A stretch of DNA of 6,395 nucleotides from Actinomycetota bacterium (GTDB taxonomy: Bacteria > Actinomycetota > Actinomycetes > S36-B12 > CAIYMF01): the NCBI GenBank assembly GCA_009699025.1, contig WLOZ01000116.1, positions 1 to 6,395 on the forward strand. The letters are read 5' to 3'. This document shows, piece by piece, positions 1 to 6,394 of the stretch. The translations under genes were made by a program, and so were the position numbers. Position 1 is the first letter of the stretch, and each line of letters begins with the position of its first letter. The notes beneath the pieces were generated by a model. That model saw nothing but the letters and a program-made list of their open reading frames with translations, was not told the DNA's origin and did no database searches.

Positions 1-1097
1 ATGGTCGACTGCCATGCCTGCGCCCTCGACACCTCCGCAAGCCCCTCGGCGACACTGCGTCCCGACACACCCACGTGGTCGAGGTCGAGGACAGACTCGA
101 GCTCCTTCATCAGCACAGGCAGCCCGCCTGCCCTGTCGAAGTCCTCCATGTAGCCGACGCCTGAGGGTTTGAGGTCGAGCAGCAGCGGCACCTGCGACGA
201 GACCGTATCGAAGTCGGACAGCTCGAGTTGCACTCCGGCGCGCCTCGCGATGGCCAGGATGTGCACCACAGCATTGGTTGACCCGCCAACGGCGGCCAGC
301 ACGCGCAGCGCGTTCAGGAAGGCCGGTCGGGTGAGGATCTCACGGGGCAGCCTCGGCTCGAGAGCGAGCGCCACGGCCCGACGTCCGGTCGCTGTCGCAT
401 GGCGCAGCCGGCCGCCGGTAGGCGAGGGTGGCGTTGCGCCGCCGGCCAGCATCAGGCCGAGAGCCTCGGCCATGCAGGCCATGGTCGAGGCGGTGCCCAT
501 CACCATGCACGTGCCGGCCGTAGTGGCTAGCGAGCCCTCGACCGACTCGATCTCGGCATCGTTGAGCCGTCCGGCGCGATAGCCCGCCCACATGCGCCGA
601 CAGTCGGTGCACGCCCCGAGCCGCTCGCCCTGCCACGAGTTGGTAATCATCGGGCCGGTGACCTCAACGATCGCCGGCACATCACTCGAGGCGGCCGCCA
701 TCAGCTGCGCTGGAACGGTCTTGTCGCACCCACCGATGAGCACCACGGCGTCCATTGGCTGCGCCCGCACCAGCTCCTCGGTCTCCATCGCCAGCAGGTT
801 GCGGAAGAGCATCGACGTAGGCGACAGAAGAGTCTCGCCCAGGCTCATGGTGGGGAATACCATGGGTAGCCCACCTGCCTCGAGCACTCCGCGCTTCACG
901 TGCTCGATGATGTCGGGCATGCCGCGGTGACAGGGGTTGTAGTCGGAGGTGAGATCGGTAATGCCAATGAGCGGCTTCGCCAGGTCGACGCGGTCGAAGC
1001 CGGCCGCCGCGAGAAAGGCGCCTCGGAGGAAGCGGCCGAACCCCGGATCACCGTAAGAAGTGCCAGCGCGCGCAGGCGCGTCGACTGGCGATGTCAC
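1..1097 (-). CDS. IlvD/Edd-family dehydratase, sugar-acid (pentonate) type, 3' end cut by window
   Basis: N-terminal 365 residues of a protein that is usually about 570-600 residues long; the C-terminal domain lies beyond base 1. The family removes water from 2,3-dihydroxy acids to give 2-keto acids, using an Fe-S cluster and Mg2+ in the cytoplasm. Visible motifs are SDYNPCH (Cys56), GGCDKTVPAQLM (Cys124, Asp125, Lys126), GACTDCRRMW (Cys163, Cys166), GTCMVMGTASTMA (Cys197) and GGSTNAVVHILAIA (about 271-284). Cys56/124/197 have the spacing of the three cluster ligands in pentonate dehydratases as I recall them. Lys126 is the expected carbamylated, metal-binding lysine; Glu88 and Asp125 are the likely other metal ligands in this half. 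The start is GTG at 1097, with AGGG 9 nt upstream, 34 bp after the stop of the ATPase gene, so it is probably the last visible gene of the transporter operon. Biosynthetic dihydroxy-acid dehydratase is the alternative, but the motifs fit it less well. The exact substrate cannot be read from this part. Confidence 0.88.
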   Translation of the reverse strand, partial: MTSPVDAPARAGTSYGDPGFGRFLRGAFLAAAGFDRVDLAKPLIGITDLTSDYNPCHRGMPDIIEHVKRGVLEAGGLPMVFPTMSLGETLLSPTSMLFRNLLAMETEELVRAQPMDAVVLIGGCDKTVPAQLMAAASSDVPAIVEVTGPMITNSWQGERLGACTDCRRMWAGYRAGRLNDAEIESVEGSLATTAGTCMVMGTASTMACMAEALGLMLAGGATPPSPTGGRLRHATATGRRAVALALEPRLPREILTRPAFLNALRVLAAVGGSTNAVVHILAIARRAGVQLELSDFDTVSSQVPLLLDLKPSGVGYMEDFDRAGGLPVLMKELESVLDLDHVGVSGRSVAEGLAEVSRAQAWQST

Positions 1098-1131
1098 GCT
1101 TCCGAGCCCTGACTGCGCTGCGACGGGACGA

Positions 1132-1875
1132 CTAGAAGAGATGCCACCACTCGGTCCGTTCCCGCGCCGCGTCGCCGCTCTCCTCAAGCACGATCTCGCC
1201 GTGGCGCAGCACATACACGCGATCGGCGATCGTGGTCATGGCCTTGACGTTCTGCTCGACGATGAGCACGCTCATGCCTCGCTCGGTGGCCAGTTCGCGG
1301 ATCGTTGCGAAGGTCTTCTCGACCACGGCCGGCGAGATACCCAGCGACGGCTCATCGAGCAGCATCAGTTTGGGCTGCACCATCAGCGCCATCGCGATCG
1401 AGAGCTGCCGCTGCTGCCCACCGGAGAAGCGCCCGGCCAACTCGCTGCGCCGCTCGCCCAGCATGGGGAACAGCTCGATCACTCCCTCGATCCGCTCCTT
1501 GATCGCACCGCGGTCGCGCACCGAGTGGGCGCCCAGCTCGAGGTTCTGCTGCACCGTGAGGTCGCGGAAGATAGGGCGCTCAGACGGCGTGAAGCTCATG
1601 CCGCCTGACACCGACTTGACGCTTGAACTCTTGGTGATCGACTCGCCGTTGAAGGCGATGTCGCCCGACTCAATCGGTTGCATACGGAAGATGCACTTGA
1701 GCATCGTGGTCTTGCCCGCGCCGTTGTGGCCGAGCACGCCCACCACCTCTCCGGGCTTGACGTAGAGGCTCACACCAGTAACAACCCGTCGCTTGTTGTA
1801 GCCGGCGGTAACGTCGCTGACCTCGAGGAGGTTGGCGTCTGAACTGTTCACGGAGGTCCCGTCCATTTCAGTCAC
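1132..1875 (-). CDS. livF: LivF-type ABC transporter ATP-binding protein
   Basis: A 247-residue cytoplasmic ATPase of the branched-chain amino acid (HAAT) importer family. It has Walker A GHNGAGKT (49-56), ABC signature FSGGQQRQ (150-157), Walker B LMLLDEP (170-176, catalytic Glu175) and D-loop SLGISP. The stretch SFTPSERPIF (95-104) stands where LivF proteins carry VPEGR..F and lack a Q-loop glutamine. The switch position is VEQN (Gln208) rather than His, as is normal for LivF. Length is close to E. coli LivF, with about 13 extra N-terminal residues and an unusual EWWHLF end. The GTG start at 1875 overlaps the preceding stop as GTGA, suggesting translational coupling; ATG at 1866, three codons in, is an equally possible start because neither has a clear Shine-Dalgarno site. 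It should pair with the ATPase domain of the fused protein upstream. The transported substrate cannot be told from this subunit. Confidence 0.93.
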   Translation of the reverse strand: MTEMDGTSVNSSDANLLEVSDVTAGYNKRRVVTGVSLYVKPGEVVGVLGHNGAGKTTMLKCIFRMQPIESGDIAFNGESITKSSSVKSVSGGMSFTPSERPIFRDLTVQQNLELGAHSVRDRGAIKERIEGVIELFPMLGERRSELAGRFSGGQQRQLSIAMALMVQPKLMLLDEPSLGISPAVVEKTFATIRELATERGMSVLIVEQNVKAMTTIADRVYVLRHGEIVLEESGDAARERTEWWHLF

Positions 1876-3644
1876 GACCCGAAGTAGAGGTCGGCGAGTT
1901 CCTTCTGGTTGATCAGTTCTTCGACCGTGCCTTCGGCGAGCACGATGCCTTGGTCGAGGAACACCGCCCGGTCGGCTAGGCGCTGCACGAAGTGCACCGA
2001 GTGCTCAACCAGGCACACCGTGCGGCCCAGATCGCGCAGCCGCATGACTCCCTGCATCACGCCCTCGACATTGGCGGGGTCGACACCGCTGGTGGGCTCG
2101 TCGAGCAGCAGAACATCGGCGTCGGTGGCGAGGAGCCGTGCGATGGCAACAAGCTTCTGGTCTCCGTACGAGAGTTCGCCCACCACCTCGTTGGCCTTGT
2201 CTGCGATGCCGAACAGCGCCAGACACTCGAGGGCGCGCTGTCGCACAGCACGCTCGACCTTGCGGGCACGCAAGGGGCGGAAGACCAGACTGGCGATACC
2301 CTCGCCCGGCTGCCCCGGAACGGCCACCGCAACGTTGTCGAGCACCGTCATCTGCTCGCAGATGCGCACGTCTTGGAACGAGCGGGCGATGCCCTTGCGT
2401 GCAACCTCGACCACCGACAGGTTGGTGATGTCCTCGCCGTGCAGCACCACGGTGCCCTCGTCGGGCTTCATGGTGCCGGTGATCATGTTGAAGATCGTGG
2501 TCTTGCCGGCGCCATTGGGCCCAATCAGGGCCGTGATCTTGCCCTCGGGGATCGTGAACGACGCGCCACCCACCGCAACGAGCCCGCCAAAGCTCTTCTT
2601 AAGCCCCGTGACCTCGAGCGCGGACGCCCCCTCGGCGCCCTGTGCGACCGTCACGCGCGAGAGCCGCACCATCGCCTCGTCAAGTGAGATGTCTTCCGCC
2701 AGTCCCTTGCCGCGGCGACGCCCGAAGCCCTCGGGGATGAGCCCCTGCGGGCGGACCAGCATCATGACCACCAGCGCGCCACCGTAGATAACTGCCCGCC
2801 ACGGAATGGCCGCGTCGCCCACGAAGTTCGACAGAATCGGGTCAAGGGCTCCGAGAATTATTGCGCCCACGATGGTTCCCCAGAGGTTGCCCACCCCGCC
2901 GAGTACCACCACCGACACGATGAGAATCGACAGGTCGAGGCCGAAGTTGACCGGGGTCATGGCGCCCTGCGAGAAGGCAAAGAGCGCGCCCACTCCACCG
3001 GCGATACCCGCGGTGATACCGAAGGTGAGCAACTCGGGTCGCACGGGGCTCTTACCTACGCTCGGCAGCACCGATTCCTGCTCGCGCAGGGTCTTGAGTA
3101 GCCGGCCAAAGGGTGACTCGCCGAGGGCCCAGGTAATCGCGATGATGATGATGGCCACGACCAGCATCAGCAGGGCGAAGCGCACCGTGCTGTCGGGCTT
3201 GAGGGTGGAGAACGACAGGCCGCCGATCTTGATCGACGGGATACCGGCGACGCCGAAGGGCCCACCGGTGACGGTGTCCCACACGGTCATCAGTTGCTGG
3301 CCGCCGAGTTGGAAAGCCAGGGTGAGCAGGATCAGGTACTCGCCCTTGACCAGCCGCACGGCCGGCAACGAAATGATAAGCGCCGCCAGAAAGGTAACCA
3401 CGATCGCGGCAATCGTTGCTGCCCACCAAGGCCAGCCCAGGCCGTATCCCACGCCGGAGACATTCGAGCTGTAGCTATCGGTGAGAGGGGGCAGGGCAAA
3501 TCGGGCCGCCGTGAAGGCGCCGACACCGAAGAGGATCGATTGGGCCATCGAGACCCGCCCCGCATATCCGAGCAGCAGGTTCAGTGACACTCCGAGCGAG
3601 AGCAGGACCAGGATGTTAATGGCGATCTGCGCGTAATACGACAT
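1872..3644 (-). CDS. livM-livG: Fused LivM-type permease / LivG-type ATPase
   Basis: A 590-residue protein joining two subunits that are usually separate. Residues 1 to about 302 are a LivM-like membrane domain with NLLLGYAGRVSMAQ (22-35), SLPAVRLVKGEYLILLTLAF (92-111), TGGPFGVAGIP (126-136), FGRLLKTLREQE (179-190) and the usual permease end LVRPQGLIPE. A hydrophilic linker of about 40 residues (303-343) leads to a LivG-like ATPase: Walker A GPNGAGKT (375-382), Q-loop SFQDVR (Gln424), signature LSYGDQK (491-497), Walker B VLLLDEP (511-517, Glu516) and switch VEHS (His548). The open frame runs on upstream to 4391, but that part overlaps the LivH gene and gives Arg/His-rich nonsense. The true start is ATG at 3644, which overlaps the LivH stop as TGATG, with AAGG 10 nt upstream. 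It supplies one permease half and one ATPase half of the importer. Fusions of this kind occur in other bacteria, so a genuine gene is likelier than a lost stop codon. Confidence 0.93.
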   Translation of the reverse strand: MSYYAQIAINILVLLSLGVSLNLLLGYAGRVSMAQSILFGVGAFTAARFALPPLTDSYSSNVSGVGYGLGWPWWAATIAAIVVTFLAALIISLPAVRLVKGEYLILLTLAFQLGGQQLMTVWDTVTGGPFGVAGIPSIKIGGLSFSTLKPDSTVRFALLMLVVAIIIIAITWALGESPFGRLLKTLREQESVLPSVGKSPVRPELLTFGITAGIAGGVGALFAFSQGAMTPVNFGLDLSILIVSVVVLGGVGNLWGTIVGAIILGALDPILSNFVGDAAIPWRAVIYGGALVVMMLVRPQGLIPEGFGRRRGKGLAEDISLDEAMVRLSRVTVAQGAEGASALEVTGLKKSFGGLVAVGGASFTIPEGKITALIGPNGAGKTTIFNMITGTMKPDEGTVVLHGEDITNLSVVEVARKGIARSFQDVRICEQMTVLDNVAVAVPGQPGEGIASLVFRPLRARKVERAVRQRALECLALFGIADKANEVVGELSYGDQKLVAIARLLATDADVLLLDEPTSGVDPANVEGVMQGVMRLRDLGRTVCLVEHSVHFVQRLADRAVFLDQGIVLAEGTVEELINQKELADLYFGS

Positions 3645-4549
3645 CAGGCGGCCGCCTTCCCGAAGAGGCCCTGTGGTCGAACGAGCAGGATGATGAACAG
3701 GGCACCGAACACCACGACAGGCGCGAACTGCACACCGAGCCACACCGAGCTCCAGCTGCTGACGAGCCCGAGCACTAGCCCTCCGAAGGCGGTGCCGGGC
3801 AAAGACCCAATGCCGCCGAAGAACACGGCGATGAAGCCGATCAGGGTCCACTGCAGGGCCATGGTGGGCGACGCCACGAACTCGGTGGTGAAGAACAGCC
3901 CGCCAATGCCCGCGATAGCTGAACCAATGGCAAAGACGACGATGTAGACGATTTTGCGGTCGATACCGACCGCGGCCGCCATGGTGGGGTTGGTGCGCAA
4001 CGCCGTGATTGACCGGCCGAAGCGCGTCTTGGAGACAAAGAGCACCAGCGCCAGAACCACGATCCACGAGATGACGATCTTGAGAATGTCGAACATGGTG
4101 AAGGTGATGAATCCGACGGAGTAGATGGAGTTCTCCAACGCCCGCGAGAGGGTGCCGTCGGCACCATAGGTCTGAAGCGTCTTGTTCTGAGTTCCGAAGA
4201 TGATCTGCAACAGGTTGGGAAAGGCAACGCTGATACCGAGTGACACAAGGAACAGTGAGAGCAGAGTGCCGTTGCGCCTCATGACCGGGAAATACCCGAG
4301 GACCAAGATGAGCAGTCCGAGTAGAACTGCCACCACGATTCCGACGATGAACGCGCCAATCAGCGGCAGGTGGAAGGTGGCCGCTGACCACACCGCGGCG
4401 TAGCCGGCCGCGGCGAAGGGGATTGCATTTGCCAGATGGAAGATCTTCGACGTCTGATACACGATGCCAAAGCTCATGCCGAGCAGCGCGTAGAAGGAGC
4501 CCAGCACTATCCCGGACACCGTCAACTGCGCTAGCAACTGAAAATTCAC
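3644..4549 (-). CDS. livH: LivH-type ABC transporter permease
   Basis: A 301-residue inner-membrane permease of the branched-chain amino acid (BPD_transp_2) family, with about eight hydrophobic segments. It begins with the typical LivH pattern ..VSGIVLGSFYALLGMSFGIVYQTSKIFHLANA (about 11-41) and ends with LLVRPQGLFGKAAA. The cytoplasmic loop TNPTMAAAVGIDRKIVYIVVFAIGSAIAGIGG (186-217) sits at the ATPase-coupling site of LivH. FFGGIGSLPGTAFGGLVLG (243-261) is the conserved Gly-rich segment near the end. Length matches E. coli LivH. The start is GTG at 4549, preceded by a strong Shine-Dalgarno site GAAGGGGA 5 nt away. It lies 34 bp after the binding-protein gene, and its stop overlaps the next start by one base. 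It would form a heterodimeric channel with the LivM half of the fused protein. Substrate is not deducible from the permease. Confidence 0.94.
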   Translation of the reverse strand: MNFQLLAQLTVSGIVLGSFYALLGMSFGIVYQTSKIFHLANAIPFAAAGYAAVWSAATFHLPLIGAFIVGIVVAVLLGLLILVLGYFPVMRRNGTLLSLFLVSLGISVAFPNLLQIIFGTQNKTLQTYGADGTLSRALENSIYSVGFITFTMFDILKIVISWIVVLALVLFVSKTRFGRSITALRTNPTMAAAVGIDRKIVYIVVFAIGSAIAGIGGLFFTTEFVASPTMALQWTLIGFIAVFFGGIGSLPGTAFGGLVLGLVSSWSSVWLGVQFAPVVVFGALFIILLVRPQGLFGKAAA

Positions 4550-4554
4550 TGCAA

Positions 4555-4562
4555 TCCCCTTC
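4555..4562 (-). promoter_or_regulatory. Shine-Dalgarno site of the LivH-type gene
   Basis: GAAGGGGA on the minus strand, 5 nt before the GTG start at 4549, inside the 34-bp gap after the binding-protein stop. It supports the GTG start and independent ribosome loading at the permease gene. No hairpin that would attenuate downstream expression is evident in this gap. Confidence 0.65.
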
Positions 4563-4583
4563 GCCTACGAACCTATGGAGTTA

Positions 4584-5933
4584 CTAGCCGACCAGGGCGG
4601 TCTTGGGGTCTGCCCCAGCCTTGATCTTCACGATCTCCTGAACGAGCTCAGGCTGGCCGCCCTTGACCACGAACACGCCCATCGGCTTGGAGATGGAGTG
4701 CTCAACCGGGTCAAGTGTGACCTCGCCAACGGTCGTGGCGTTGCCACCGTAGACCGAGGGGAACGTCGGGTCAGCGATGAGAGCCGCCTGCAGCTGTGCG
4801 GCGTCATTGGGGTCGCCACCAGCCGCGACCACGCGCTTGACGAGGTCCCACACGATGAAGACCTGCTCGTAGTAGTTCGAACCGTAGTACTCGGGGTCCT
4901 CGCCGTACTTAGCCTTGTAGGCCTCGACGTAGCACTGGTTCCACGGGTTCTCGTTCGCAGTCGTGTAGAAGTCGACTCCGAAGTTGACGCCCTCGAACGA
5001 AGCACCGCCGATCTTGGCAGCCTGCGCCGTGAACTCGTCCATCATGATGGGGCCGGTGTAGCCAGCCTCACGCAGCGCCTTGACCTGGTAGCCGAGGTCG
5101 TCGCCGAAGCTGAACGTCATCACCACATCGGGGTTGGCTGCCTTGATCTTCTGAGCCAGCGCGGTGAAGTCGGTCGCGCCGACATCGTGCTGCTCGGCGG
5201 CGACAACCTCACCACCGGTGAGCTGCTTCCACACGTTGGGAGCGGTCTCCTTGAACGTGCCGACACCGTTCTCCATCGTGCCGATGAGAGCAAGCTTCTT
5301 GGCGTCGGGGTAGGTCTTGTTGAGCCATGCGAGGGCGCCGGGGGCCGGGTCCTCCGCGTACACCATGCGGTTCATCCAGAGGAGGTCCTGGTTGAGCTGC
5401 GCGGGGCTCGATCCGCCACCGTTGAAGGTGAGAACGCCACCCTCTTGGATGATGGGGATGATCGCCTCAGACGGTGCGCCGTACGACGTCTGCAGAACCT
5501 CGATGCCGTCCTGGCTGATGAGCTTCTTCGTCTCGGTGATGGCCGTGGGCACATCGCCGGACTTGTGGTCACCAATGGTGATCTGGTAGTCCATGCCGCC
5601 GGCAGCCTTGATCTGCTCAGCGGCGAGCAGCGCGCCCTTGCTCATGACGTCGCCGAAGAAGGATCCCTGACCGGTGACGGCGAGCAGCATGCCTGCCTGA
5701 ATGGTGACACCCTCGCCAGCCTCGGGGCCACCGGCACCGAAGATGTCGTTGATGCAGTTGCCACTGGCAGCCGGCGACGAAGCGGCGGCGGAGGTGGCGG
5801 GCGCCGACGACTCCGCAGCAGCTGAGCTGCTAGTCGTGGTGCTGGAACTCGAGCCGCAGGCGGCGAGCAGGCCCGAGAGCCCGACCGTCACCACGACCGC
5901 GGTGGCCGATTGGCCCACTCGCTTTCGATTCAT
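4584..5933 (-). CDS. Substrate-binding lipoprotein of HAAT-family ABC importer (Peripla_BP_6 type)
   Basis: A 449-residue extracytoplasmic binding protein that should deliver solute to the permease encoded next. The N-terminus MNRKR plus a hydrophobic stretch and lipobox LLAAC (22-26) gives lipid anchoring at Cys26. Residues 27-59 are a Ser/Thr/Ala-rich tether. The type I binding fold follows, with TGQGSFFGDVMSKGALLAAEQIKAAGG (87-113) matching the conserved ligand-side segment of LivJ/LivK-like proteins, and the usual C-terminal end VTLDPVEHS..KPMGVFVVKGGQPELV. Cys60 and Cys334 could form a disulfide. ATG at 5933 is chosen because AAGGAG lies 7 nt upstream; ATG at 5939 would leave a 1-nt spacer, and the GTG at 5975 would put that Shine-Dalgarno site inside the gene. 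It is first in the operon. The region around 149-173 (TSYGAPSEAIIPI..) departs from the Ser-rich amino-acid-binding stretch of E. coli LivJ/K as I recall it, so the ligand may not be leucine, isoleucine or valine. Confidence 0.92.
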   Translation of the reverse strand: MNRKRVGQSATAVVVTVGLSGLLAACGSSSSTTTSSSAAAESSAPATSAAASSPAASGNCINDIFGAGGPEAGEGVTIQAGMLLAVTGQGSFFGDVMSKGALLAAEQIKAAGGMDYQITIGDHKSGDVPTAITETKKLISQDGIEVLQTSYGAPSEAIIPIIQEGGVLTFNGGGSSPAQLNQDLLWMNRMVYAEDPAPGALAWLNKTYPDAKKLALIGTMENGVGTFKETAPNVWKQLTGGEVVAAEQHDVGATDFTALAQKIKAANPDVVMTFSFGDDLGYQVKALREAGYTGPIMMDEFTAQAAKIGGASFEGVNFGVDFYTTANENPWNQCYVEAYKAKYGEDPEYYGSNYYEQVFIVWDLVKRVVAAGGDPNDAAQLQAALIADPTFPSVYGGNATTVGEVTLDPVEHSISKPMGVFVVKGGQPELVQEIVKIKAGADPKTALVG

Positions 5934-5940
5934 TGACATT

Positions 5941-5946
5941 CTCCTT
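5941..5946 (-). promoter_or_regulatory. Shine-Dalgarno site of the binding-protein gene
   Basis: AAGGAG on the minus strand, 7 nt before ATG at 5933. It decides the start: the in-frame ATG at 5939 lies only 1 nt from it, and the GTG at 5975 lies upstream of it. The near-consensus sequence fits high expression of a binding protein. Confidence 0.8.
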
Positions 5947-5982
5947 AGTGAGATTGCGCTTATCTTGCGGTTCACCTCGCCC

Positions 5983-6000
5983 CCGGTCGGGGTCCGGTCG
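5983..6000 (-). repeat. Two 7-bp direct repeats, 11-bp period, in operon leader
   Basis: On the minus strand CGACCGG occurs twice (6000-5994 and 5989-5983) separated by ACCC, so the copies start 11 bp apart, about one helical turn. They lie 50-67 bp upstream of the binding-protein start, where an operator or activator site would be expected. The overlapping CCCC-GGTC-GGGG (5981-5992) could also form a small hairpin but has no T-tract. Seen directly; a regulatory role is inference, and chance repetition is plausible in such GC-rich DNA. Confidence 0.35.
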
Positions 6001-6064
6001 TAGCAGGCGTCATACCGCCCGTTGGCCCGACGACCACGCGCATCGCGCGCCGCCGCACCTCAAC

Positions 6065-6394
6065 TCAGCTGAGAGACTCAGCGAAGTCACGGATCGCCTG
6101 GTTGAACTCCACAGGGTTCTCGATCATCGGATAGTGACCTGTTCCACTGAGAACAGCGATCCGACTTCCTGGGATTCGACTGCTGGTCTCCTCGACCATG
6201 CTCTGTGGTACGAGCCAGTCGCTGTCGCCGCGCAGCAGCAGCACGGGACTCGTGATCTGCCCCACGACGTCACGCTTGTCGAAGCCCGCGTAGCCCACGA
6301 GGTCGCCGCGCGCATACTCGGGCGCCACGCGCGTGATCTGCCACACGACTTCGCGAGCCCGGTCGGGCGGAGTGCGGACGCCAGTGAGCGACTG
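6065..6394 (-). CDS. Alpha/beta-hydrolase, C-terminal part (start outside window)
   Basis: The last 109 residues of an alpha/beta-hydrolase-fold enzyme; about 60% of the gene, including the nucleophile, lies beyond base 6395. Two parts of the catalytic machinery are visible: SPVLLLRGDSDWLVP, carrying the acidic triad residue in GDSD after its beta strand, and SGTGHYPMIENPVEFNQAI, carrying the catalytic histidine in GTGH. The spacing and the end ..FAESLS are typical of the small soluble hydrolase family that includes enol-lactonases, esterases and C-C-bond hydrolases. It is cytoplasmic as far as can be seen. It reads in the same direction as the transporter operon and ends 131 bp before that operon's first gene, so it could be co-transcribed or be the end of a neighbouring unit; no convincing terminator separates them. 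The substrate cannot be assigned. Family is secure, function is not. Confidence 0.87.
   Translation of the reverse strand, partial: QSLTGVRTPPDRAREVVWQITRVAPEYARGDLVGYAGFDKRDVVGQITSPVLLLRGDSDWLVPQSMVEETSSRIPGSRIAVLSGTGHYPMIENPVEFNQAIRDFAESLS

Larger units (their letters stand above)
5934..6064 (-). other. Intergenic leader upstream of transporter operon
   Basis: This 131-bp gap separates the hydrolase stop from the binding-protein start and is the longest non-coding stretch in the window. It should hold the operon promoter if the operon is transcribed on its own. I see no confident -35/-10 pair: TATGAC (around 6014-6009) and GATAAG (around 5964-5959) are only 4/6 matches and lack a good -35 partner. 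It also holds a GC-rich inverted repeat CGCGC-ATC-GCGCG (6037-6049, 15 bp past the hydrolase stop, no T-tract), the CGACCGG pair, a shorter CGCAA pair also 11 bp apart (5969-5965 and 5958-5954), and the Shine-Dalgarno site. Confidence 0.5.

Noticed and set aside
169..1112. Several plus-strand open frames, and a minus-strand frame at 340-636, over the dehydratase
   Set aside because: The minus-strand frame from GTG 1097 gives an uninterrupted protein with the IlvD/Edd motifs in order, so the others are shadows.
1909..2787. Plus-strand open frame of 292 codons opposite the LivG-type ATPase domain
   Set aside because: Ser/Arg/Thr/Pro-rich antisense translation of a well-supported gene, with no motif.
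3645..4391. Open frame extending the LivM-LivG protein by 249 residues upstream
   Set aside because: It overlaps the LivH gene in another frame, its translation is Arg/His-rich with no LivM-like features, and the LivM start at 3644 has a normal TGATG junction. It is a GC-rich shadow frame.
4575..5825. Plus-strand open frame of 416 codons opposite the binding-protein gene
   Set aside because: It mirrors the codon structure of a secure gene, its composition (Leu/Val/Asp/Arg-rich, ending in a Gly/Arg run opposite the Ser/Thr/Ala tether) is that of an antisense shadow, and no family motif is visible.
5934..5975. Longer starts for the binding lipoprotein (GTG 5975 or ATG 5939)
   Set aside because: The 5975 start would place the strong AAGGAG inside the gene and extend the signal peptide n-region abnormally; 5939 has only a 1-nt spacer to the Shine-Dalgarno site.
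5981..5992. CCCC-GGTC-GGGG as a terminator for the hydrolase gene
   Set aside because: Only a 4-bp stem with no following T-tract, and more than 70 bp past the stop codon; too weak to call.
6037..6049. CGCGC-ATC-GCGCG inverted repeat as a terminator
   Set aside because: Short stem, 3-nt loop and no T-tract; short GC palindromes are expected by chance in this composition.
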